From NCBI GenBank assembly GCA_010094045.1, contig ML986624.1, positions 1 through 64,000 of the forward strand: a DNA stretch of 64,000 nucleotides, written 5' to 3'. Below, piece after piece: positions 22,484-33,623 of the stretch. Both the position numbers and the translations under genes were made by a program. The DNA comes from Lojkania enalia (Eukaryota; Ascomycota; Dothideomycetes; Pleosporales). Under the pieces are notes generated by a model that worked only from the letters and a program-made list of their open reading frames with translations, made no database searches and had not been told where the DNA came from. Each line of letters begins with the position of its first letter. The first letter of the stretch is position 1.

Positions 22484-24442
22484 TCATCGACCAAGCCTGA
22501 TAACGCCAGCCGCAACCAATTTCTGCACCTTCTGGCGAATCTGCGCGTTCTTCAGATGCTCTTGGAGAGCAGCAGGGTCATCCTTGGCTTGCTGTAGGAT
22601 GCTCTGCATAACTGGGTCTTGGAGGATGCTGACGATCTGCATTTGATTAGTAAGGATCTGTGTGATCAACAACAAGGTGAGCTTACCTCTGGATCCCGTT
22701 GGATCCTCTCCATAGTCTGCTCCTCAGTCTCACCTTCCCGGGCACTGAACTGAGCCTGCATCGCCTTCTGCTCCTGCTGCTGAATTTCCCTTGCATTCTT
22801 ACTGCCCTCGTCGTGCTCTGTTGCCTCAGCGCAGACGTCAAGGCACTTGCTATATTCCCTCATCGCGAAGAAAGCCTGCGCCTTGCGTAAGTATGCTCGG
22901 ATGAACTTAGGGTCGCGCTTGATCGCCTCATCGCAATCTTGGACGGCTGAAGGGAAGGACAAAAGCTTGATGAAACATGCTGCGCGGTTAGAGTAGCCAC
23001 GAGGATCATCTGGAGCGCGCTTGATCATCTCGCTGTACGCCTCGACGGCGGCGGGCCAGTCGGCTTCCTTGAACTTAGCATTCCCGAGCTCGCGAGCCTT
23101 TTCTGCCTTCTCAGGATTGATGTATGATTCCTTCTCTGCATTGATTTTAGCTTTCTCTGCTGCCCGGAGCTTCGCTAGGACTTCTGGAGTGCGGTGCTCG
23201 GTCTGCGCCTTTTGATAGTAGAGGATTGCGTTGGCGAGGTCGCCCATCTTCTCGTAGGCCGTACCAACACGGGCAAATGCTCTATGAACAATTAGCTATC
23301 ATCATTCAGTATGAAGCCTGCTGCCCGGGTCTTACTTGGCAATTAGCTTGAAATCAGCGAGGACCTCGCGGCCATACTCAACTGCCTCAAGGCAAGCATC
23401 GATGCAGCCTTGGTAATCGCCCTTCTCGAACTTGGCCGCTCCGAGGTTCGTTAAATACACGATATCCTTGTAAATTCTCCAAGCATTGCTGTAATGCTGA
23501 ATCGCCTCATCGAATTGTCTTTTCTTGTAGCATTCTGTACCCTTCTTCTTTTCTTCATCAGCCTTTGCTTTTGCCTCTTTCGCCGCCTTATCGTCCTCAG
23601 TTTCCTCCATGGGTTGCGGTTCCGGTTCGGGCTCTTGAGCCATTTTCGGTGGTTCGGGCCTGGCATCGGGCATCTCTACGTCCTCCTCAGCTTCCTTAGC
23701 CCCACCAGCACTCTGCTCGCCTGCACCAGGCGGAGCTCCAAACTGCATGTCGATCCCTAGCAAGACACTCATGACCTGTAGGAACCGCGGATCCTGCATC
23801 TCCCGACCGACATCATTTGGATTGCTCCGCAGTCTCTGCAACTTGCCCATGAAATCTGCATCAGCAAGGAGAGGGGCAGTCTTTGGGTTACTGGCGAGTT
23901 TTTGGAACATCTGGGGATCATTGAATAATCCACCGAGGCCAGCGCTGGCGTCCGAGCTGGCTCCATCTGCGCGAGCTTCGGCTTCGATGGCACGTTTTAC
24001 TGCGGCGAGTCCGGATTTCGCCTGGGCGTTGTTCGCATCGAGTTCGAGGGCTTTCTCAAAGGCATCCTGGGCTCCCACTAACTGTTATTAGCCATGAATT
24101 GTCTGCCAGCTAACACTCATGAATTATACCTAAATCACCTGCACCATGTAGCGCGGTTCCCTTTCGGCCATAACCTTTCGACCAGTCCGGTTTGATTTCG
24201 GTCACCTTATTCGCATCCTCGAGGGCATGTTTATAGTCTTTCAGCGAAGCGTACGCACCGGATCGATTCGAATACAAGACGTGGTTTGAAGGGTCGATTT
24301 CGATAGCCTGTGTGAATTTGTCGCTGTGTTTCTATTAGCCGGAGGTTGCTGAGGCTGGGTTTTGGCGGGGGAGTTACATTGATTCGGCGAACTTCTTCTC
24401 GGCAAAGAGCTTGTTGCCTTCCGCTTTCAGAGCGTCAGCCAT
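22484..24442 (-). CDS. STI1: STI1/Hop Hsp70-Hsp90 co-chaperone
   Basis: Five exons on the minus strand: 24442-24378, 24323-24130, 24077-23336, 23281-22687 and 22636-22484, with four introns of 50-54 nt. All phases agree and the product is 582 aa. The order is TPR1 from the start (MADALKAEGNKLFAEKKFAES), then a DP1/STI1 motif (FNDPQMFQKLASNPKTAPLL), an acidic Pro-rich linker, TPR2A starting near ADEEKKKGTECYKKRQFDEA, TPR2B starting near KARELGNAKFKEADWPAAVE, and DP2 at the C-terminus (DPVMQSILQQAKDDPAALQE). It links Hsp70 and Hsp90 and passes clients between them in the cytosol. The architecture and length equal yeast Sti1. I saw no clean heat-shock element in the 453 bp shared with the divergent FolB gene. 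Confidence 0.96.
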
Positions 24443-24895
24443 GGCGTAGAACTAGAGTTGGGTACGAGATATGGAGGAAGCTGCAATTACTAGGAGGTGA
24501 AGCAGTGCAGAGGTGGTGTGGTGAATAAATGCAGCCGACCGGTGTAGCTTCTAGCTCTTTCCATAGGCGGAGCTTTTACTTTCTGCCACCGCCCTCCCAA
24601 TTTGGGAAGGGCCCACTTGCTGTTCTTGGGGCTGAAGGGCGTCATCTAGGTCGCGTCACCGTTCTGGATTAAAATTAAATTGCAAACAGACAATCTGATT
24701 GAACTTGTGGCATTGTATTGACCTTCTAACTCCTTCGTCTCGGAATATTGTGGGGCTTAGCAAAGAGATCAATCGTATAAATTGCTTTCTAACAAGGAAT
24801 TTTTCTATAGGATTGTGGTCCTGCCGCAGGTTTTAGCTAACCGGCTGCCTTCTTCCATCCTTCACGCCGCCCCTACGTATTGATTGGCTCTTCGA
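24443..24895. promoter_or_regulatory. divergent promoter region, STI1 / FolB gene
   Basis: 453 bp between two outward-facing ATGs. It contains an exact inverted repeat TCCCAA-T-TTGGGA at 24595-24607. No TATA box or full heat-shock element is apparent. Shared regulation is only inferred from geometry. Confidence 0.4.
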
Positions 24896-25779
24896 ATGGC
24901 AGGAACGATGTCGGCACAACTTGTTCGTCACTCCCTATGGGAGTCCCAGCTTGTCCTAGACGAGTTTAGTGACAGAATCATCGTCCGGAACCTAGAGGCT
25001 ACTGTCAATGCTGGGCTGGACGTGTGGGGACGTCCTAAAGAGCAGCGTGCGGTGCTAACTACGACCCTGTCCCTGGACAAGCCATTTGTTTCGGCTGCTG
25101 AAGCGGATGCCCTGGACAACAGCACTGTGCACTACGGGAAGCTAAGCAAAAATATCAGGGGACACCTTGAAAAGTCGAGGAGTGAATGGAGTTCCACCGG
25201 CACATTAGCAAGAGCAATCGAATCTGCCTCACTCGAAACGGCGGATAATACTCCAGTTTCGGCAATTGAAGTGGACATTTGCTACCCAAAAGGCAGTATG
25301 TTGGGAGATGGGGCTGGGTTGATATATGCCTATCATCGAACTAAACATACTCTTTCACGAGTTCTTTACCTCCGAAATGTTCGCATCCCATGTATAATTG
25401 GGGTAAATTCGAACGAACGACCAAAGAAACAACCAGTTGTCGTTAATCTCTGGATTGAAAGTCTTCCCGAAAACCGGACTGACGACTACGTTAGGCTCGA
25501 AGAGATACTTGTGGAGGTAAGCAAGAAGCGCAGAGGATGTTGGCCGCTTTAGTTATGGGTATGCGGTGATGAACTAGGAGCTGACTGCGGTAGGCTATTT
25601 CGGAAACGTCGTTTGGTACGTTAGAAGCGCTGTCGACCACAGTCGTGCAAGAGCTGAGAAATAAATTCTTCGGAAATGAGAATCAAGGGGCTTATATCAA
25701 GGTCCGAATTGAGAAGCCGCTGGCTGTTCCCTTTGCAGATGCGCCGGTTATTGAAATGCTACGGCCTGCGTTCGTATAG
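24896..25779 (+). CDS. tandem dihydroneopterin aldolase (FolB) domain protein
   Basis: Two exons, 24896-25516 and 25594-25779, with a 77-nt intron in phase 0, giving 268 aa. It starts at MAGTMSAQL; a second ATG at 24908 is possible. Two FolB-like halves are visible: residues about 22-130 (FSDRIIVRNLEATVNAGLDVWG) and about 160-265 (LYLRNVRIPCIIGVNSNERPKKQ through RIEKPLAVPFADAP). FolB converts dihydroneopterin to 6-hydroxymethyl-dihydropterin in folate synthesis. In yeast it is the N-terminal part of trifunctional Fol1; here the HPPK and DHPS parts are absent, so it is stand-alone. Duplicated FolB domains also occur in fungal Fol1. Whether both halves keep catalytic residues cannot be judged by eye. 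Confidence 0.85.
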
Positions 25780-27210
25780 AACAACAATCAGCACTCAAAA
25801 CTAAGGACTAACTACGCATCACAAGAGAACCGAGAATGATGGCGCCGGTATGAGATTGCGGGTGCGTTCAGCTCTGGCTGGCTGGCTGGCTGGCCGGTTG
25901 GTTGGCTGGAGATGCGGACAGAATTCAATATTTTCTCTATCTCTCATTTCCGCAAATGGCTGCGATAGATAACGTCTCTTCCGGTTTTGTCGATCAGCTC
26001 AATTGGATGGCTGCAAAGAAGTATGAGAAACCGAGGATCTGGTATTAGGATAGAGCCAGGGTTCACGGAGGCTACTGAAAGGCGCTCTGCAGGCTAGACC
26101 GCGGTCGTGCGGACTATATAGATGTATAGTTTTGTAAGGGGAAGACGAGGTTTCTGGCGTAGCCGTTTCTGACGGAGCCCCACGTGCGCTAACGATATGC
26201 GTGGGCGAGCGTAGACGACGCCACACTATCAAGAACAGAGTGGCGTCTAACTTGTGTGAACCAGGATACTGCATTTGCTGCCTCGATCCGTCTAGATGGG
26301 GCTCTCGATATGTGTCTCGGGGGAAGTTCAGAGCAGCTAGCATGGGCGTATCTGTCCATCAATTTGAATGCACAAATGTTACCTTATCGCTGTAGAATGC
26401 GACATTGGGTGCTATCAAACTGGCAATAGAGGTTGGCATGAAAATGTTGGGCGCATCCTCGTCGTCTAGACTTACCACCATGCCGTCATTTTTGCCTCCG
26501 GGACTGACCGCCTGTCAGTTAGGGTTCCGCATGGAGTCTAGCGGGCCTAAGAGCTGCACTCAAGCCGCAAGCCAGCCGCGAAGACAAACGAGGGGTTTCA
26601 ATAATTTGCAGGCTGGGAGCTATGACCTTTTTATGCCTGGCCATCCTCAACAACAGCCGTGCATCGTGGGTTCATGAATGGAGCTGGGGCGTCAATTGAT
26701 TGCGATGTCCCAAGGCAAGCTGTTTGGTAGCGCCGGAAAGGACTTTGCGAGATCCTTGCGACTAGCAAGCTAATCAGCATGGCAGATCGGGTCAATGTGC
26801 TGGAGCAGCTGGAGAGGGAGGGAGGGGGATTGGCGTGGTGCAGGAAACCTTCGTCAGGTAAGTTCTTTCGGCACGGTGGCGCCCTAGTCGCCCGTGACGA
26901 CAGAGTGTGCACAGCACTCAGTAGGTAAAAGATATAAGGAGGAGCTGTGCCTCGAGCATGCGCATCACCCTCGGCCCATATTTATTTCACCTTCACACTC
27001 TATCCGTCCCTATTGCTAGCCCGCGCACGTTCTCGCCTGCCCCACGTTAAGCGTCCGCTCCTGCCCTCACTGCTCCTGCACAGACCGCCTCTCGACTGGG
27101 CCACGAGAAAACAACCTGTCGCCATCCTCGACTGTGCACCTTCTCCCACCACCCCTATTGCTCTCCCGCAGCTCCTCTTCTCTCTTCTCTCCATCTAAAC
27201 GCAGCCAACA
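25780..27210. other. intergenic, upstream of UGP1
   Basis: It contains a (CTGG)n microsatellite at 25874-25909. The last 250 bp before 27211 are strongly pyrimidine-rich, as is common for highly expressed fungal genes, and probably include the UGP1 core promoter and leader. No gene is supported. Confidence 0.6.
25874..25909. repeat. (CTGG)n microsatellite
   Basis: Tandem CTGG/TTGG units in the spacer downstream of the FolB gene. Confidence 0.85.
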
Positions 27211-29381
27211 ATGGCCTCCAAAGCGATCCCCTCACACCTCAAGCCCTCAGCACAAGCTGGTAACGGCAATACTGAATTCTCCCCACGTCATCATGGCAAG
27301 ACGCAATCCCACATGGTGAGTTGAGCTCTGTTTCCCCCGCGGCTTCCCCAACTGCATCCCTCCCCCATTTGCACAGCAGCTTCATCCGCTTCATAGGCAT
27401 TGGGCTTGCCGTGAGAGCAGCACCTCCGAGACTCGCCCACTCGCCACCAGCTCCGTGCTCGGGGTGGTCCAGTGCCTCGGGATGCCTCCAGGCTGCTTAG
27501 CGGCGATGGGGCTCCTCCAGGCCGCAGACAACCAGCGTGCGGTGGTGCGAGGCGACAAGGTGCTCTCCAACCTCCGCCGATTGTAGGCGGGCTGAGCGGC
27601 TTCTCAAGCTTTTCGCCCCGAATTACGGACTAGGTGAATAGATTCTGTCACGCGGAATCCTGCCGCCCGATTCGCACATTCCTCAGTCTTGCCGCCTGGC
27701 AATGGCGTTCGAAGACATGGAGAGGCCTTCACCCCTGCAGCCCAGCGACTGCTTCTTCACGAGCAAGCAGTGATTTGAGATGGTCCTCACTTGGCTAGTC
27801 TTGTTACAAGAACACCCGCACTCAGAACAGCTAAAATGGCACCGACTGACGTTATATCTATTTCACAGGCGTTCGAGAATACTTCAACCAACGTTGCGGC
27901 ATCTCAGATGCGCAATGCTCTGAACAAGCTCACAGACACTGTCAAAGACCCGAACGAGAAGAAAGTAAGCGTTCCTCAGCTCTTCTGCGGTATTCATGCT
28001 AAGACTGTGCTAGCGATTCGAGACCGAGATGGACAACTTCTTCGCTCTCTTCCGACGATATCTCAACGACAAAGCCAAGGGTAATGCCATCGAGTGGTCC
28101 CGCATCGCTCCCCCCAAAGCCGAGCAGGTCGTTAACTATGCCGACCTTGCCAACTCCGAATCGGTTGAATACCTCAACAAACTTGCGGTGGTCAAGCTGA
28201 ATGGTGGTCTTGGTACCTCTATGGGTTGCGTTGGCCCCAAGTCGGTTATCGAGGTCCGTGATGGCATGTCCTTCCTTGATCTATCCGTGCGACAGATTGA
28301 GTACCTCAACCGCACGTACGACGTCAACGTGCCATTTGTCCTCATGAATTCGTTCAACACCGACGCCGATACGGCCAACATTATCAAGAAGTACGAGGGC
28401 CACAATATTGATATTCTCACCTTCAACCAGTCCAAATATCCGCGTGTGCTCAAGGACTCACTCCTCCCTGTGCCCCAGTCTGCTGAGTCGGATATCTCCA
28501 ACTGGTACCCACCAGGCCACGGGGACGTGTTTGAATCATTATACAACTCCGGCATCCTCGACAAGCTCATCGAGCGTGGAATTGAAATCATCTTCCTCTC
28601 CAACGCCGACAACTTGGGTGCTGTTGTCGATCTCCGCATCCTGCAGCACATGGTGGACTCCAAGGCCGAGTATATCATGGAGTTGACCGACAAGACCAAA
28701 GCTGACGTTAAGGGTGGTACAATCATTGACTATGAGGGTTCCGTCCGGCTCCTGGAAATTGCCCAGGTGCCCAAAGAGCACGTCAATGAATTTAAGTCTA
28801 TCAAAAAGTTCAAGTACTTCAATACTAACAACATCTGGATGGATCTTAAGGCCATTAAGCGTGTCGTCGAGAACAACGAGCTCGCCCTGGAAATTATCCC
28901 AAACGGGAAGTCTATTCCGGCCGACAAGAAGGGCGAAGCCGATATTTCCGTTCTCCAGCTGGAAACTGCTGTTGGTGCTGCTATCCGTCACTTCCAGAAC
29001 GCTCATGGTGTCAACGTTCCCAGGAGGCGATTCCTGCCTGTGAAGACTTGCTCTGATCTCATGCTCGTAAAGTCCGATCTCTACACTCTTCAGCACGGTC
29101 AACTCATCATCGATCCAAATCGGTTCGGTCCGGCCCCTCTGATTAAGCTCGGTAGCGACTTCAAGAAGGTCTCGAGCTTCCAGTCTCGCATCCCTTCAAT
29201 CCCAAAGATTGTAGAGCTTGACCACCTGACCATTACGGGACCGGTCAACCTAGGTCGCGGTGTCACCCTTAAGGGAACGGTCATTATCGTTGCAACGGAG
29301 GGTAGCACGATCGATATCCCACCTGGCTCTATCCTTGAGAATGTCGTGGTTCAGGGTTCATTGAGGTTGCTGGAACATTAA
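27211..29381 (+). CDS. UGP1: UTP-glucose-1-phosphate uridylyltransferase (UDP-glucose pyrophosphorylase)
   Basis: Three exons, 27211-27315, 27869-27964 and 28014-29381, with introns of 553 and 49 nt, giving 522 aa. Exon 1 starts in ACAATGGCC context and ends HGKTQSHM; spliced in phase 0 to [21 protein letters not shown] it gives the N-terminus expected for filamentous-fungal enzymes. Catalytic-core marks are [14 protein letters not shown] (UTP-binding loop), [29 protein letters not shown] and the C-terminal left-handed beta-helix repeats ([20 protein letters not shown]). It makes UDP-glucose from UTP and Glc-1-P in the cytosol, for beta-glucan, glycogen, trehalose and N-glycans. A second ATG at 27836 reads in frame through the acceptor into exon 2 and could give a shorter isoform ([11 protein letters not shown]). 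Exon 1 is inferred by family comparison. Confidence 0.93.
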
Positions 29382-30162
29382 GCTACTTGTATTTGTTCAC
29401 CGCTAACATAGACTTTGAAGGATGTCAGATCACTAAGCTTTAGCTCATGTAGTCCTCGTTGGGATTACAAATGGGTACCATCATGGACTTGATGGACGCT
29501 TCGGATAGTGGCAGTCGTGGCATATGACTTGTTTTTCCATGTACCTACGGTAAAAGTTGCATGGGTATTTGATGCGTGGGGGTCTCTCAATATTCGAGTG
29601 TAATACATAGGAATGCAGCTAACCTTGCACCTTTCCATTGCCTCCTTGCTCAGTCTGATCCGGTGAACTACGCCCCGTTGCCTTTTTTCGGGCTTTGCTT
29701 GTCCTTGAGTCTATATGTAAAAGGTCTATCGCTTACCTCATGTGGTGTACGCAGGTGCCTGAGTGCTGCCTGACAACTAGAACAACTATGGTAGTCCGTG
29801 GGTCGTTTTCAGTTGGGGCTGTGACATCAGCAGCCACAAGGCCCTGGTGCGGGCGGGCCTCCCCATTACTCGGCATACGGCAGACAACTCACACAAGGTT
29901 CCTGAGCGTGTGTGAAGGCTGGGGCGCAGCCGACCAGTCATACGCGTTGCGCGAACGGGTGATATGTGTCTTTTTAAGGTGCTCCATTCCTGAGTGAACT
30001 CAAGTCAACATCAGGATTGCATGGTGTACTGATCGACATCTTGCTCTTTCCTTGGACGGCACGGATTCCGATTCCGAGCCTCACCGCAATCCCACGAGAA
30101 CGCTCCACCTCGCGCATGCAGGTTTGCAGCATATTCTACCTCCTGTACGCCACGATTGCGAC
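29382..30162. other. spacer between UGP1 and the next gene
   Basis: UGP1 3' region plus the upstream region of the next gene. The frame of the next gene is open from 30052, but without ATG. Nothing else is supported. Confidence 0.6.
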
Positions 30163-31856
30163 ATGACGAAGGAACAAATAGACGCAAATAAAGCAAACGA
30201 GGAAGCGGCGCATAAAGAGGCATGCCAATACTGGGGATACTTGATCCAGGAAGACAAGTGTGGTACTGAGACGCTGGATCGATTGCTGAGAGGCATCGCC
30301 GAGGTCATTGTAAGTAATCACGACTTCCTCGCTTTCCGCGCATGCGCCAGCAGCTATTGATGCTTATACCGTCCATATAGAGCAAGCAGTTTGAACCCAC
30401 CGATTCGCCGGATCTCACCCCCGCTCAGCTCGCCGCTTTCTACCGCGCCGTCGGCGGGAACTACGACGTCCTCTTCATCGAAACACCGGCCTCGTCGATA
30501 TCGTTCATCTACCGCTCACTCGGCGCGCTTCACAGCTTACAACCAACGCCCGACGACGATGGATACGGAAGTCCTACCGTTCCTGCCCTCAAAAAGAAAG
30601 GGTTCGTGATTTGGCAGACAATTCAGCTACTCCTCGGACCGGAGGAACATGTTCCATTCCTACAAAGTGCGGTCGCGCAATTTGACGTAAAGGACCCGGA
30701 GACCGGAGCTGACTTCCCAAAGATATTACCCAAAGAATGCTTTCCTGATAAGCCTGACGACGCAATGGAGGCATGGTATGAAGGTGTTGCCGAGAGGCTA
30801 AAAAAGGAGGCGGAAGAGGATGCCGCCGAGAAGGAGGGTTATGCTCGAGTGCGTGTGGAAGTGGACGAGCCAGGACCTCGGAACTCGAGCGATATGTCTG
30901 GGGAGGGTTCTACAGACGAGCGACACGGTGCAGCCAAGTACTTTGACGATCCCCTGTATAGAAAGGCTAGAACGCGAACCCCCTTCATGCGTCATGTTTC
31001 GAGGAACAGCCCAAAGCATTACATGGAAGATGGGACCAGAATGGTTGCAAACCGGGTCAGGCACATGTTAAATCCATTTTATAGAAGGCGAAGTATATCC
31101 GGTCGATATGATGACAGCTATTCGGAAGAGGACATTACGCCCGTTGCTAGTCAGACCCCACCAACAGTACGATATTCGCACAAGCGACCCCACGCACCGC
31201 GCCGAGAAGACTCACTCTCCACCACGGACTCGGAGTCTGACTCGGACGGTCCCCCTTCACGCCACAGGACCCCCGTACTACGACATAGAAGAAGTCATGA
31301 ACCGCCCACTACCCCAAGAGACTACTTCCCACCCTACTATGAAGAGAGACGATACTCACACGACACGGGCACCCCAGAAATCCGTCAGGACGGCGTGCCG
31401 CACGTCTACGGTCCCACCAAATCGCCGCTGTTTGCTACTCAGGTTGCACAACTTCAAGCACATAATTATTATGACGGCAGGAGACCCGCGAATGGAGCAC
31501 CGCGCGCCTCTTACCGGCCAAGTCAGCCGAGCGTCAGATACACAGTCAAGCCCGCCAGCCCCCGCGAGTCCGATATACCGTATTCGAGGGATAGAGACAG
31601 AGATGGGTATGAGGCTAGTGGGAGTAGTGCAGCTAGCCGACAGCGGAGGCGGTCGGACGATTATCCGAGGAATGGGAGGGACGGCAGAGATGGCAGGGAG
31701 CGGGAGAGAACGAGGAGTCACGATCGGGTGAGGGATGAGTGGGATGAAAGGGAAAGAAGTGATAGGTCTAGAGAGAGGGATAGGAGGACGCATAGGTATG
31801 TGGCGGGGATGGATGGCGTGAGTGGAAGGAGGTATCCGGTTGAGCAGTGGCGGTGA
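30163..31856 (+). CDS. fungal protein of unknown function, N-terminal DUF7514-like domain and Arg/Asp-rich tail
   Basis: Two exons, 30163-30309 and 30381-31856, with a 71-nt phase-0 intron, giving 540 aa. A folded N-terminal domain spans roughly residues 15-200. Its sequence (TPAQLAAFYRAVGGNYDVLF, then FIYRSLGALHSLQP, KKGFVIWQTIQLLLGPEEH) recalls the fungus-specific DUF7514 family; this is from memory and unverified. The last 300 residues are low-complexity: Ser/Pro/His-rich, then a mixed-charge RD/RE region (RDGRDGRERERTRSHDR, DERERSDRSRERDRR) like those in nuclear-speckle and splicing-associated proteins. There is no signal peptide or membrane segment. A nuclear or RNA-associated role is a guess from the tail only. 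The frame before the ATG is open but holds only a TTG, so I start at 30163. Confidence 0.75.
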
Positions 31857-33027
31857 TATGTTTGAGCATGGTGAATTTTCGCATCAAGAACATGAATATT
31901 TGAGCGCTTGGCATCAGATATGTGATGTTGGATGGGTGCGGATCTAGCGGATGCCCTATGTGGCGTAGGCTGGGGATATGATGTTCGAAGCAAGGTTTAC
32001 AACGACTTAAAGAGATCATCGGGATCTTGCATTCCTATTCCTTAATTCCATTTTCGCGCTTGATGGTGATGGGATGGAATGAGATTGGGTAGCGCTCTAT
32101 GCTTAACAACAGATATAGGCGTTCGGGTAGGATGCTAGTCGTGTGAACAGGGGTCCTTTTAAGTGTTTATGATGCTCGACGGGGCCAAATCCTTTTAGAA
32201 TAGAATAAGTGGATCGATGACCGCTGCGGAATGGGAAAGGTCACGAAGACATGGTTGATAAGGATGTTCAATCTCGCCTTGGGCCTGTTTCTGGACGAAC
32301 GATCGTAAAAGGACGTCGTCATCGTTTTTGGAGACGCTCATGTGTTCGCGCCTATGTGCCCATGGAGGGGACGTGTCACGGGCTCTCGTCTCAACCGCGG
32401 GTTCGGGATTGCCGGGTCAACATCTAGCTGGACGACCTGAGTGTGGTTTGAGGCGCGCGCCATCGTCCGAGACGTCCCACTTGGCGCTGGCCCTGTGGTG
32501 GTGCAACGCGGCCGCTTGCCCCTGCTAGATCGATCGCCGGTAGGGAAGCGAGATGGAGTGAGGCGCAGCTCGCAACAAGCTCGCCCATGCGTGTGTACAG
32601 TACTATAGTATATGGCTGGTACGTGGACGGGAGCGCGATATTCAGCTCCTCTGCGGTGCATCGAGTCCCATTCAAGTTGGCAGCTGGATGCGAGACACGT
32701 ATGGTGTGGTAGAGCTTGACGAGATGGCAGGCGACCGGGCGAAATCCTTGCCAAATCGATCGCCCATAACCGCCGAAGCGAATCATGGGGGAGGATAAGG
32801 CGCAGGCAGAGGGCCACCAGGGGGCCATCAGAAGGCCATCAGATAGCGTCGCTGTACTAGACCCGGCCAAATCACGCAAATGTGAGAATCTAAACACCCG
32901 CGACAGGCACAACCACGACGACGTGTTGCAGGTCGATTGCGCCAGCCAGCCTGTAGCTATGTTCGCACTGTAAAATCTTCCCCCCTTTTCGGCATCTCCA
33001 TCGCTGAGTTGTGGCCGCGTTCTTCTT

Positions 33028-33058
<31 letters not shown>

Positions 33059-33623
33059 TTATTATTATTATTATTACCATTGCGCTGCAAGTAGATTACT
33101 CCGTACTCTTCCGTCAATCAACCCTGACTTCCTACTATAGGCCCGAGCTCCCTCTCCCCGTTTCCTGGTCGTAGCGTGCCCCCGGCCAGTGAACGTCATC
33201 GCTCACATTCACAGCCGCCAGCCATCATTATCCCCAGCTCCGGCTTCTTCGTTCCTCCTGCCATTACTGTTCCCTTCGCGTTAATCGTGGGTGCTGCCGT
33301 TCTTTTGCTTTCCTTTGTTTTTCTTTCGACGGTCCCGACCTGCGGTCCCCGCTTTGGGACGTGGATGCACGAGAATCTACGCTAGATAGCTACCTACCGC
33401 CCGCCCACGCCTTCGCTCTTAGCTAGCGAACAAACGAAGCAGGTTTGTGCCACAGCCAGCGCTGTCGCGAGCCGCCTGCCCGCCTACCTCCCCTTCTCCC
33501 CTCTATATATCTACGCTCTCGACATCCCCCTCGCCAGTGTCATCTTCGTCCAGCGTTGAGTCGCCCAATTGACCGGGTCCTGTTCCGATTGGGCCTCGTC
33601 GGACCTCCGCACACATCGCCGAC
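31857..33623. other. long spacer upstream of the tricalbin gene
   Basis: 1.8 kb without a gene I can support. Open frames here are mutually antisense and Arg/His-rich by composition. A TTC/TTA microsatellite lies at 33020-33076. The last 450 bp are C/T-rich and probably promoter and 5' leader of the tricalbin gene. Confidence 0.6.
33020..33076. repeat. compound (TTC)n(TTA)n microsatellite
   Basis: About twelve TTC units followed directly by about seven TTA units, 550 bp upstream of the tricalbin start. The boundary looks like a single C-to-A change spread through the array. Confidence 0.92.

Noticed and set aside
33022..33117. Poly-Lys or poly-Ser peptides across the TTC/TTA array
   Set aside because: These are translations of a microsatellite.
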